Source: Methanolacinia petrolearia DSM 11571 (GTDB taxonomy: Archaea; Halobacteriota; Methanomicrobia; Methanomicrobiales; Methanomicrobiaceae). Taken from it: DNA of 64,000 bases. The stretch lies in contig NC_014507.1 of the NCBI RefSeq assembly GCF_000147875.1, forward strand, positions 2,779,291 through 2,843,290, given 5' to 3'. Position numbers and translations under genes: made by a program. Positions within the stretch are counted from its first letter, which is position 1. Each line of letters starts with the position of its first letter. Below are positions 16,573 to 24,135 of the stretch, in pieces. The notes under the pieces are model-generated. The model was not told where the DNA came from. It searched no databases and worked only from the letters and a program-made list of their open reading frames with translations.

Positions 16573-17397
16573 TCAGGCCTTCACATCGGCATAATTGTCA
16601 GCCGGATAGGTGGTAAATCCATAATCCTCAAAGACTGAAAGACCCTTCTCAGATGAGACGTATTCGACGAAATCTTCGGCCTCGTCAGGACTCTCCGAGA
16701 ATGTCATAACGCCGATCGGGACAATCTTCACGATGTTCTGGTTGTTCGGTATGTATATGATCTCAAGGTCGTCCGAATCACCAAGGTCCTCCCATATTAT
16801 CGAGCCGTCGACAGTTCCGAGAGATGTCTGCAGCACGATCTCGTTCACTGTTGCCGCACGTGTCACCACATTCGGGTAGATCGTTTCATTCAGACCGTTC
16901 TTCTCAATTATCTTGTTGGATAACTTTCCGATTGCACATGCAGACGCATCACCGAGCTCGACTTTAACTCCCTCGTTTCCGAGATCTGCAAGGCAGGTGA
17001 TTCCCGCAGGGTTGCCTTTCGGCACTGCAATCACAGGGACATGATACACTACGAGTTTCTCGGTATCGTTGACGATGAACCCCCTGCCCATCGCGGTGTT
17101 GAAATCCGCCGTCGATCCGGGCATGTATACGTCACCCTTTTCAGTAAGCTCCATCTGCGAGAGAAGAGTTCCCGATCCGCCAAAATTATAGTTGACTACA
17201 ATACCTGTCTCTGCAGTGAACCGGGATGCAATCTCTTCCATCGGTTCGCTCATTCCTGCTCCGCAGTAGACCAGAATCTCACTGGTATTTCCTGCCTGAC
17301 CGGATCCGCTGCCGTTATCCCCCTGACCTGTACATCCTGAAAAGACAGCAAACAAAACCAGCAGGATGAAAGAAATGATAAAAATCTGTTTCTTCAT
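16573..17397 (-). CDS. Molybdate/tungstate-type ABC substrate-binding lipoprotein (orphan)
   Basis: 274 residues. A lipoprotein signal ends FSGCTG (Cys22), followed by a Gly/Ser linker and a two-lobe ModA-like domain. ModA landmarks are ILVYCGAGMSEPMEEIASRF, the GGSGTLLSQME oxyanion loop, GDVYMPGSTAD and AVPKGNPAGI. The family captures molybdate, tungstate or sulfate outside the membrane for an ABC permease. No ModB/ModC-type permease or matching ATPase is adjacent; the neighbouring ABC genes are of the ABC-2 export type. It must therefore use a transporter encoded elsewhere. Methanogens need tungsten or molybdenum for formylmethanofuran dehydrogenase, which is a plausible destination. Confidence 0.88.
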   Translation of the reverse strand: MKKQIFIISFILLVLFAVFSGCTGQGDNGSGSGQAGNTSEILVYCGAGMSEPMEEIASRFTAETGIVVNYNFGGSGTLLSQMELTEKGDVYMPGSTADFNTAMGRGFIVNDTEKLVVYHVPVIAVPKGNPAGITCLADLGNEGVKVELGDASACAIGKLSNKIIEKNGLNETIYPNVVTRAATVNEIVLQTSLGTVDGSIIWEDLGDSDDLEIIYIPNNQNIVKIVPIGVMTFSESPDEAEDFVEYVSSEKGLSVFEDYGFTTYPADNYADVKA

Positions 17398-17464
17398 GGT
17401 AACAATATTAAAAAGATTGATAAATAGTATTTGCCATTTTGCCCCATAGATTAATGATATTGAG

Positions 17465-17563
17465 TTAACATGTTCCAGGCGCCGGGAAGGGTATCGACTT
17501 CACGATCACCGTCCCGAAAGGCAGCTGCAGGTTTATTGGGAATAGTCGCTGAAACGGTTTCAT
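17465..17563 (-). CDS. Possible 32-residue peptide coupled to ABC-2 permease
   Basis: The ATG at 17563 overlaps the permease stop as ATGA, a common coupling junction, and a 32-codon frame continues to 17465. The product starts MKPFQRLFPINLQLPFG and is hydrophobic and Pro-rich without a clear helix. It may simply be chance; the remaining bases to 17397 hold nothing recognisable. Confidence 0.2.
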   Translation of the reverse strand: MKPFQRLFPINLQLPFGTVIVKSIPFPAPGTC

Positions 17564-18306
17564 ACTCCTCTTGCAAGGTTTCTCTTCTGTATCACCTTCG
17601 CACCGCCGATAAACAGCAGTATCACCGCCAGCATCACGAGCACGTCCATCCAAACCGGGTATACCCCGTCGCCGTTCAGGGAAGAATGAAAGAGATCGAC
17701 TATGTAAGTCAGCGGGGAAAATGAAGTCAGTATATAGCTCCATCCCCCGAGCTGGCTTAGGGGAATGAAGATCCCGGAGATGAATATTATCGGGAGACGG
17801 ACAAGGCTCGACAGCATCATTATATTGGAGGGATTGTTCGTCGCCGGGGACGACAGCAATGTCCCGAGGGCTGCGAATGCTATCGATCCGAGTATAATCG
17901 CGAGCAGCATAACACCGGCGTTTGCGATATTGAGAGGGAGAATCATTGCCGAGATGCAGAACACCACTATAGTAATTGCGGTCCCGAATACGGCTCCGGC
18001 AAGCACGTCGCCGATTATTATGCTTTCAAGGATTACCGGGAGGGAGACGAGGCGTTCGTATGTTTTCTCTCTCTTCTCCCACGGAGTTATAAGCGGACCG
18101 ACTGATGATGCGGTGAAGAATAGCATCATGCCTAGGAAGCCGGGATAGAACAGGACGAGGTCCAGGTCCCTACCTATAAAGAAGGTGAAGAACATGATCA
18201 GGGGGAAGAGCAGGCCGAAGATCATCACAGGCCCCTTGAAGTAATATATCCGCATGTTCTTCTCCATTACGGCCAGGATGCTCCGTGCAAAGGTTTTCCA
18301 GTCCAT
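17560..18306 (-). CDS. ABC-2 type transporter permease
   Basis: 248 residues with six predicted membrane helices. An N-terminal cytoplasmic helix (WKTFARSILAVMEKNMRIYY) leads into GPVMIFGLLFPLIMFFTFFIGR, and the ABC-2 signature region lies near LVRLPIIFISGIFIPLSQL. It is the membrane half of an exporter (drug, lipid or polysaccharide class; substrate unknown). The ATG is 2 bp after the stop of the ATPase gene and is preceded by GGAGG inside that gene, so the two are translationally coupled and should form a 2+2 complex. Confidence 0.92.
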   Translation of the reverse strand: MDWKTFARSILAVMEKNMRIYYFKGPVMIFGLLFPLIMFFTFFIGRDLDLVLFYPGFLGMMLFFTASSVGPLITPWEKREKTYERLVSLPVILESIIIGDVLAGAVFGTAITIVVFCISAMILPLNIANAGVMLLAIILGSIAFAALGTLLSSPATNNPSNIMMLSSLVRLPIIFISGIFIPLSQLGGWSYILTSFSPLTYIVDLFHSSLNGDGVYPVWMDVLVMLAVILLFIGGAKVIQKRNLARGV

Positions 18307-18308
18307 AA

Positions 18309-19226
18309 TCAGGCCTCCTCAGTAAGTTTCACAAACGCCTCTTCGAGCGTCGGATTCGATGTTGCAATAGAGATAATGGAGAGATGTTCCCGCTCTGCCA
18401 TCGATGCGACATGCTTGACGGCAAGATCGGGGTCGTCCGAGTATATCCGCCACTTGTCCCCCCACTGCTCGGCACGGGTGATGCCCGTGGCTGCAAAGTA
18501 CGATTCCGCGACCGTTTTGTTGAAGGAGACCTCCACGTATCTCGAAGTATCGAAGGTTTTCTTGAGCTTCTCGGGGCTTCCAGTCGCAACAATCCTTCCT
18601 TTGTTTATTATGCCGATGTCGCTGCAGAGCATGTTCGCCTCCTCGATATTGTGGGTTGTAAGGAGGATGGTGCTGCCTTCCGAATTCATCCGGCGGATGG
18701 TGTCGATGACGAGCCTCCTGCTGTATACGTCCAGTCCTGTCGTCGGCTCGTCGAGAATAAGAAGAGGCGGTGAATGGACGATTGCGCAGGCGATACTTAT
18801 TCTCTGCCGCATTCCCTTCGAAAACATACGCACGAGATCGTTTCGCCTTTCTGTTAACCCCAGCCATTCAAGGATCTCCCCGGCACGCTTTTCGCGGAGC
18901 TCCTTGTCCATCCCGTAGAACTTTCCGGTGATGAGTATATTCTCCTCTGCGGTGAGATCGCTGTATACGGTCCCGTTCTCGGGAATCACACCCATCTTAA
19001 GCTTTGCAGCAAGCGGATCGCTGTGGACATCGTTTCCGAATATCCTTGCAGAGCCGGAATCCGGGATCAGGACTCCGGTCATCATCCGGATTGTCGTGGT
19101 CTTTCCTGCCCCGTTCGGGCCGAGGAACCCGAATATTCCTCCTTCCGGGATTGACAGGCTGACCCCGTCAACTGCGGTTACGGGCCCGAAAGACTTCCTG
19201 AGATCTTCAGTTTCGACTGCATTCAT
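18309..19226 (-). CDS. ABC-2 exporter ATP-binding subunit
   Basis: 305 residues. Walker A GPNGAGKTT (about 35-43), a signature motif in the atypical form FSKGMRQR, Walker B LLILDEPTTGLD and the H-loop TTHNIEEA are all present, so it should hydrolyse ATP. The C-terminal 80 residues form the accessory domain of DrrA/NatA-type exporters. It is the first gene of a two-gene operon with the permease at 17560. Upstream (19227-19512) is non-coding; it contains a perfect CCAGCC-ttcc-GGCTGG hairpin at 19322-19337 of unknown role. Confidence 0.94.
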   Translation of the reverse strand: MNAVETEDLRKSFGPVTAVDGVSLSIPEGGIFGFLGPNGAGKTTTIRMMTGVLIPDSGSARIFGNDVHSDPLAAKLKMGVIPENGTVYSDLTAEENILITGKFYGMDKELREKRAGEILEWLGLTERRNDLVRMFSKGMRQRISIACAIVHSPPLLILDEPTTGLDVYSRRLVIDTIRRMNSEGSTILLTTHNIEEANMLCSDIGIINKGRIVATGSPEKLKKTFDTSRYVEVSFNKTVAESYFAATGITRAEQWGDKWRIYSDDPDLAVKHVASMAEREHLSIISIATSNPTLEEAFVKLTEEA

Positions 19227-19512
19227 GCGTATTTTTCCAAATTATTCATTATTTTAATGATTAATGAGATTTCTGCTTTGTCTCCGGCTCTTATCCGGAT
19301 TATAATGATTAGGTTGCCCACCCAGCCTTCCGGCTGGCATGAATCATAACAGAGTCCTCTGGGCGATGATGAATGTCATGATGTTTCCTGATATATGGTT
19401 GAGAGAATCCGGAAATATTACTATAGTACGAGATCTGTGGGCTTCATCACAGCCGCCCGTAATATCTGTTTATCCTAAAACTGAAACCGAATTAGATTTT
19501 GCAGTAAAAAGG

Positions 19513-19998
19513 CTACACCCCGGTCCTGACGGCGATCATCTCGATCTCGATCAGTGCCCCGCGTGGAAGTTTCCCTGCCTCTATTACGCACCTCGCCGGC
19601 GGATTTTCACCAAAATAACTGCCATATATCGAATTTATGGCATCCCAGTACCCGAGGTCGGCCACGTATATGTGGGTGGAGACGACATCGGAGAAGGCGA
19701 GGTTTGCGGAGGAGAGAACGGCATTAAGGTTCTCCATCACCTGCATCGTCTGGTTTTCAATTCCCGTGACGAGGTCTCCGGTGGCCGGATCGATCCCGAT
19801 CTGGCCGGATGTAAAAACCAGAGACCCGGCCCCTGTAGCCTGGCTGTAAGGTCCGATCGGTTCCGGGGCTTCATTCGTATAATAATGCCCGGGCCCGCCA
19901 GGCGATCCGGCCGGCACGAGAGCCACATATATGCAGAATCCGGCGATAATTCCGCACAAAAAGATAACAACCGCTATCAGGACTTTTTTTGTTTCCAT
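19513..19998 (-). CDS. RidA/YjgF-family protein with N-terminal membrane anchor
   Basis: 161 residues from the ATG at 19998, which is preceded by GGGTGA at good spacing; a GTG four codons upstream would overlap that site. The first 30 residues are a membrane helix (KVLIAVVIFLCGIIAGFCIYVALV). A complete RidA domain follows: IGPYSQATGAGSLVFTSGQIGIDPATG, then PARCVIEAGKLPRGALIEIEM with the key Arg of the deaminase subgroup. Ordinary RidA hydrolyses reactive enamine/imine intermediates in the cytoplasm. Here the domain should sit outside the membrane, which is unusual. The gene is divergent from the PQQ-type dehydrogenase, about 145 bp away. Confidence 0.88.
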   Translation of the reverse strand: METKKVLIAVVIFLCGIIAGFCIYVALVPAGSPGGPGHYYTNEAPEPIGPYSQATGAGSLVFTSGQIGIDPATGDLVTGIENQTMQVMENLNAVLSSANLAFSDVVSTHIYVADLGYWDAINSIYGSYFGENPPARCVIEAGKLPRGALIEIEMIAVRTGV

Positions 19999-20142
19999 AA
20001 TCCGTTTCACCCAATATTAACTTTGCATGATTCCGGATTTCTTTGAGTAGAAGATATAAGTTGCTATTTTTGATCCGGAGGGATTGTCCAGGGAAAGATA
20101 CATGAACATGAAGTGACAATTCCCCTCACAGGTGAATTGCCC

Positions 20143-21288
20143 ATGCGGCTGATAATTGCCGGACTTAGTATTGTAGTGGCCTTAGTGCTGATATTTTTCA
20201 CCCTTTTAATCATTGAAGGGCCTGTTCCGGTCCTGGTGAACAATTCCGGAACGGCAGGATTTATCTCCCTTCCTACGGGATTTAAAGCGGAAATTTTTGC
20301 AGATAATGTTCCGGGGGCACGCTCCCTTGCCACTGGAGACCAGGGAACAATATTTGTCGGAACCCGGGACGAGGGAATGGTTTACGCACTTAAGGATACT
20401 AACGGCGACGGCTATTCCGATGAGCAGTGGACTATTGCAGAAGGGCTCTTTATGCCGAACGGGGTTGCATTCAGGAACGGATCGCTCTACGTGGCTGAAG
20501 TCGACAGAATACTCCGTTATGACGATATTGAAGACAGGCGCGACAATCCGCCGGAGCCTGTGACTGTGTTCTCCGATCTCCCGTTAGAGACAAGCCACGG
20601 CTGGAAATTCATCAGGTTCGGCCCGGACGGGATGCTGTATATACCGGTCGGCATGCCCTGCAACATCTGCAATACTACAGAGAGTATTTACGGGACAATT
20701 GCTCGCATCAACCCAGACTGGACCGGTTTTGAGATCTATGCCACAGGGATCAGGAACACTGTCGGATTCGACTGGGACCCCGAAACGGGCGATCTCTGGT
20801 TCACCGACAACGGAAGGGACTGGCTTGGGGATGATCTTCCTCCGGACGAGCTGAATCGTGCACCGGAGCCGGGCATGGATTTCGGGTTCCCCTATTATTA
20901 TGGCGACAATATTGAGAACCCCGAGTATGCAGGGGAGGACAATCCGGCCGGCAGCACACCCCCGGTTGTCGAGCTTCCCGCCCATGTCGCTCCCCTGGGC
21001 ATGCGGTTCTATACGGGATCGATGTTTCCGGAAGAATACAACAATACAATATTCATAGCCGAACACGGCTCCTGGAACAGGGAGACGCCGATCGGATACC
21101 AGATCGTAACTGTCAGGCAGGGAGATGAAAACCCGGAGGCTGTTTCCTTCGCTACCGGTTTCCTGGACTCCTCAGGGGAGGTAAAGGGAAGGCCGGTTGA
21201 CGTCGAAGTCCTCCCCGACGGCTCTATGCTTGTCTCGGACGATTATGCAGGAAAGATCTACAGGATTTCTTATGATGAAACGGGATGA
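20143..21288 (+). CDS. Membrane-anchored PQQ-dependent sugar/sorbosone dehydrogenase-like propeller
   Basis: 381 residues from the ATG at 20143, chosen because GGTGA lies 7 nt upstream; the earlier in-frame ATG at 20113 lacks one. An N-terminal helix (LIIAGLSIVVALVLIFFTLLII) anchors it. The propeller carries hallmarks of soluble glucose/sorbosone dehydrogenases: LPTGFKAEIFADNVPGARSLA, DTNGDGYSDE, LPLETSHGWKFIRFGPDGMLYI, ATGIRNTVGFDWDPETGDLWFTDNGRDWLGDD and EHGSWNR. The active site should be extracytoplasmic. Archaea rarely make PQQ, so cofactor and substrate are open. It is divergent from the exported RidA gene and may share its promoter region. Confidence 0.88.
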   Translation: MRLIIAGLSIVVALVLIFFTLLIIEGPVPVLVNNSGTAGFISLPTGFKAEIFADNVPGARSLATGDQGTIFVGTRDEGMVYALKDTNGDGYSDEQWTIAEGLFMPNGVAFRNGSLYVAEVDRILRYDDIEDRRDNPPEPVTVFSDLPLETSHGWKFIRFGPDGMLYIPVGMPCNICNTTESIYGTIARINPDWTGFEIYATGIRNTVGFDWDPETGDLWFTDNGRDWLGDDLPPDELNRAPEPGMDFGFPYYYGDNIENPEYAGEDNPAGSTPPVVELPAHVAPLGMRFYTGSMFPEEYNNTIFIAEHGSWNRETPIGYQIVTVRQGDENPEAVSFATGFLDSSGEVKGRPVDVEVLPDGSMLVSDDYAGKIYRISYDETG

Positions 21289-21362
21289 GTTCGTTTATAT
21301 TCAGAATCCGGCAACTAAATATCTATTATTTTTTTGTTTCTGATTAAGCCTTATTATCATTA

Positions 21363-21389
21363 TCTATCAATTTGTTACATTTTGATAGA
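21363..21389. repeat. 27-bp dyad repeat, copy A (bounds AT-rich gene)
   Basis: The sequence is tctatcaa, an 11-nt centre, then ttgataga: a perfect 8-bp inverted repeat. It is identical to copy B (22483-22509) except for one centre base, in the same orientation, 1120 bp apart. The pair encloses one AT-rich gene. It is dif- or operator-like in size and symmetry. Confidence 0.8.
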
Positions 21390-21429
21390 TTTTGTAAATG
21401 CGGTTTAATAATGAAGAAAAATTGATCAC

Positions 21430-22248
21430 TTAATTTTTATTCTTTGAAGTCTCTCCTGCATCAAAAGGGGTTCTTTCAAGATTTTTTACAAGTTTTCTTG
21501 TTGAAAACCAGATTGAAAGATGGTAATTATAAAAATCAGAAACAAAATATTGACCGGGATCTGTATCCTTATCCATCAGGACTTCAGGAAGTGTAATTCT
21601 GGACGAATCTTTTTTAGAGGCGTGATTGCAGTGAAATTGGCCTATAAATAATTTTTTAGGAAAGATTGCTTCATCATCTTCAAGAAGGTCACTGTATCTT
21701 AATATCGAAATATTTTCTGATTTACGATGAAAAATACCATTTGAAATCGGCTTCCATTTAAATGCGGTTCCACCACACCACCCATGCCCAAATATCCAGA
21801 TATATTTAGCACATTCATTTACCAAGACAGTCTTCATATCTTCAGGATTATAACAATGGTATATCTTAAAAGGGTAATTTTTGGCTTTAAAGGTCTTAAT
21901 CAGGTTGTCAAAACCAACAACCACATCCCCGTTTCCCACAGAATACGCGATAATAAAAGCATCATGGATTGTTTTGGAACTGTCAAGATCTACGGGGAAT
22001 TGCTGATTTTTCGTTAAATATTGCTGATCTTTTGATTCCATATAGACAAAATAATGAAAAATTAATATAAAACTCGAAGTAAAGTATGAAATCCAGAACA
22101 ATAATTGAACTATAAAATTTGGACTTGATTTATACCATAAAATAGTTAAAACACATATAATTGATAAAGCAGCAACAATAAACAAAATAAAAAGTGACCA
22201 TGTCCTTTGAAGAACAATATTTTCGTTTGTATTAAAGATTTTAATCAT
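21430..22248 (-). CDS. Two-helix membrane protein with caspase/CHAT-like cytoplasmic domain
   Basis: 272 residues, with base composition clearly richer in A/T than all neighbours, suggesting recent transfer. Two membrane helices come first (about 17-38 and 46-69). The following domain has the order of secondary structure and catalytic pattern of clan CD (caspase/CHAT) peptidases. A first strand (DAFIIAYSVGNGD) is followed by FGHGWCGG with His155. The element ILRYSDLLED comes next, then the strand KLFIGQFHCNHA with Cys207. No family is recognised for certain; the peptidase idea rests on this pattern. It is the only gene between two 27-bp dyad repeats. The 325 bp upstream to the hemerythrin gene are non-coding apart from copy B of the repeat and a 20-codon scrap. 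Confidence 0.7.
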   Translation of the reverse strand: MIKIFNTNENIVLQRTWSLFILFIVAALSIICVLTILWYKSSPNFIVQLLFWISYFTSSFILIFHYFVYMESKDQQYLTKNQQFPVDLDSSKTIHDAFIIAYSVGNGDVVVGFDNLIKTFKAKNYPFKIYHCYNPEDMKTVLVNECAKYIWIFGHGWCGGTAFKWKPISNGIFHRKSENISILRYSDLLEDDEAIFPKKLFIGQFHCNHASKKDSSRITLPEVLMDKDTDPGQYFVSDFYNYHLSIWFSTRKLVKNLERTPFDAGETSKNKN

Positions 22249-22482
22249 GTTTTAGCCATTTACAGATTTTTTCTTCTGAAACCTGATCGCCTTAGGCATC
22301 AGTTTGGAAGCCATGATTCATTGCCCTTATTGTGTCTGGTATAAATTGGATAATAATGTGTATCTGATTTCATCACACTTTTTATTTGCTAATTCGGTGT
22401 TGAAAAAAACCTCTGCTCACCACTATTGCGATGAAGGAGAGATTCATTTCGCTGTTGCATAATTGATAATCATGTATCAAAA

Positions 22483-22509
22483 TCTATCAATATGTTACAT
22501 TTTGATAGA
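22483..22509. repeat. 27-bp dyad repeat, copy B
   Basis: tctatcaa and ttgataga arms around an 11-nt centre match copy A at 26 of 27 positions, in direct orientation. An extra half-like gtatcaaaa precedes it (22474-22482). It lies in the 22249-22573 intergenic region between the AT-rich gene and hemerythrin. Confidence 0.8.
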
Positions 22510-22535
22510 ATCTATAAAGAAGAGTTTCTTCCCCT

Positions 22536-22575
22536 AAATACTAATTTAGTAAAAAATAGTATTTCGTTAGTATTT
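22536..22575 (-). terminator. Inverted repeat downstream of hemerythrin gene
   Basis: aaatacta (22536-22543) pairs perfectly with tagtattt (22557-22564); a second tagtattt copy is at 22568-22575. It overlaps the hemerythrin stop and extends just past it on the minus strand in T/A-rich sequence, as expected for a terminator. Confidence 0.4.
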
Positions 22576-22981
22576 ACAAAAGGCCGTGGTCTTTGAAGCA
22601 TTCGGTGTAATTTTTGTCCGTTCCCTTGATGTGGCCTGCGACCCATCCGCTCAGAAACTTCATGACGTCGATCGAAAGGCCGAGCTTTCCCGAAGAAAAA
22701 GCGTTCTGGAAATCCGCGACCTTCCCGACGAATGCGTCATGCTCTTCCCTGTGCTTTTCGAAGTCCGGGTAGCCGAACCTCTCCATGTACTTCTCCTCGG
22801 TCTTGAAGTGATACTGGGTGTAGTCCGCAAGTTCTCCGAGGGTCTTCTCCAGGGTATCCTTCCCCTGCCCGGATCTCATTCCGTCATGGAGGGCGTTTAT
22901 CTGCGATACGAGTTTCTTGTGCTGTTCGTCGATCTCCTTAATTCCGACAGAGAGATTCTCTGACCATTCCATATATGCCAT
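22574..22981 (-). CDS. Bacteriohemerythrin
   Basis: 135 residues, standard length. All seven di-iron ligands of hemerythrin are present at the expected spacing: His21 (DEQHKKL), His58 and Glu62 (HFKTEE), His77 and His81 (HREEH), His117 and Asp122 (HIKGTD). The protein reversibly binds O2 in a four-helix bundle; in anaerobes it is thought to sense, buffer or deliver oxygen. It is cytoplasmic and free-standing, with no fused signalling domain. It is a separate transcription unit next to the repeat-bounded AT-rich gene. Confidence 0.96.
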   Translation of the reverse strand: MAYMEWSENLSVGIKEIDEQHKKLVSQINALHDGMRSGQGKDTLEKTLGELADYTQYHFKTEEKYMERFGYPDFEKHREEHDAFVGKVADFQNAFSSGKLGLSIDVMKFLSGWVAGHIKGTDKNYTECFKDHGLL

Positions 22982-23078
22982 AACATATTGTTCGTATGAG
23001 TACTAATTAAATTTTATCAAGGTACTGCAAAACTGATCGAACAATCGTGAATCTCAGGGAAAAAAGGGAAAGATCCGT

Positions 23079-23567
23079 CTATGCACGGATAAGGTAGATT
23101 ATCATCGCCCTTGCATTATCGCCGTCATCGAGATAGATGAGTTCAATCTCGTCTGCGGAGATCACGTTTGCGACCGTGAAGCCTTCATCGTGATCGGCAA
23201 AGTAGATCGTCTTTCCGTCGTAGGAGATCGCACCCGAGAAGTTCTCGCGGTTTAAAGTCCCGTTGTATTCCATTTCCTTGTAACCGGTGAAAGTTCTCTC
23301 TTCCTGGTCCGTGACCGTCATAGTCCATGATGTCGCGGTGGTGTTGAAATCTCTCTTCGCACTGTGGGCTGCGAGATCCCCGCTCCAGACCCATGTCCCG
23401 ACAAGATCAGGGATCGTGATCTCTTCCGTCGACGGGACAGTGACTCCGGATGACGGTGACTCTGTACCTGTGCAGCCCGCCGAAAGAAATACTGCTGCAA
23501 TAACAATAACAAGCAAAACCGGAAAATTTCTGCCAAAACTCATAAGTAAATGCGTTTTATTGAACAT
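23079..23567 (-). CDS. Small exported lipoprotein
   Basis: 162 residues. A hydrophobic signal ends in the lipobox LSAGC, followed by a Ser/Thr/Pro linker. A beta-rich domain of about 110 residues follows, beginning IPDLVGTWVWSGDLAAH and containing repeated strand pairs (SWTMTVTDQEERTFTGY, GAISYDGKTIYFAD), lipocalin- or calycin-like in feel. Met9 (23543) may be the true start. It probably sits on the outer face of the membrane. Function is unknown; it is not in an operon. Confidence 0.75.
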   Translation of the reverse strand: MFNKTHLLMSFGRNFPVLLVIVIAAVFLSAGCTGTESPSSGVTVPSTEEITIPDLVGTWVWSGDLAAHSAKRDFNTTATSWTMTVTDQEERTFTGYKEMEYNGTLNRENFSGAISYDGKTIYFADHDEGFTVANVISADEIELIYLDDGDNARAMIIYLIRA

Positions 23568-23655
23568 TTGAAGATTGCCATTTGAAATTCGGGCTGTTTT
23601 TACGTCTTTTCCTCCGGCATAATGTATAAAATCGATACGGGATGATTTTATTCAC

Positions 23656-24135
23656 GTGACAAAAGAGCAGAAGATCGCATCCCTCTTCGCGATGGACGAC
23701 GAGACCTGGGAAAGGCATTCGAACCCGTGGAGCGTATGGACCAGGAACACGGTCCTGCCCGTACTCATCGTCGCGTTCTGGAGCAGGGTCTGGCTCGGGT
23801 GGTTGGCGATAGTCCCGGTCGCAGCCGCGATCTTATGGATGTGGGTAAACCCAAGGCTCTTCAAAAAACCCGAATCAACAGACAACTGGGCTTCAAAATC
23901 CGTCCTCGGGGAGAGAATCTGGCTCAACAGAAAGACCGTGCCTGTACCTGAACGCCACCGCCGGGCGCCAAACATTCTCTCGGCCGTATCAGGCGTAGGG
24001 TTTCTGTTCGTGATATATGGCGTCTATTTCCTTGAGATCTGGCCGGTTCTCTTCGGGTCGGCCCTCGTATACCTCGGAAAGCTCTGGTTCCTCGACAGGA
24101 TGGTCTGGCTGTACGAGGATACAAAAGAGGATTAA
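23656..24135 (+). CDS. Conserved membrane protein (DUF6653-like)
   Basis: 159 residues starting with GTG. Four hydrophobic segments are arranged in two pairs: NTVLPVLIVAFWSRVWLGWL / AIVPVAAAILWMWVNPRLF, and VGFLFVIYGVYFLEIWPVLF / GSALVYLGKLWFLDRMVWLY. The N-terminus MDDETWERHSNPWSVWTR and the central NWASKSVLGERIWLNRK are characteristic of a widespread uncharacterised membrane family that I associate with DUF6653. Its stop overlaps that of the convergent ABC ATPase by two bases. Role unknown. Confidence 0.72.
   Translation: MTKEQKIASLFAMDDETWERHSNPWSVWTRNTVLPVLIVAFWSRVWLGWLAIVPVAAAILWMWVNPRLFKKPESTDNWASKSVLGERIWLNRKTVPVPERHRRAPNILSAVSGVGFLFVIYGVYFLEIWPVLFGSALVYLGKLWFLDRMVWLYEDTKED

Noticed and set aside
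19322..19337. CCAGCC-ttcc-GGCTGG hairpin as a terminator
   Set aside because: It has no following T-run and lies upstream of the ABC operon start, so it is recorded only as a hairpin of unknown role.
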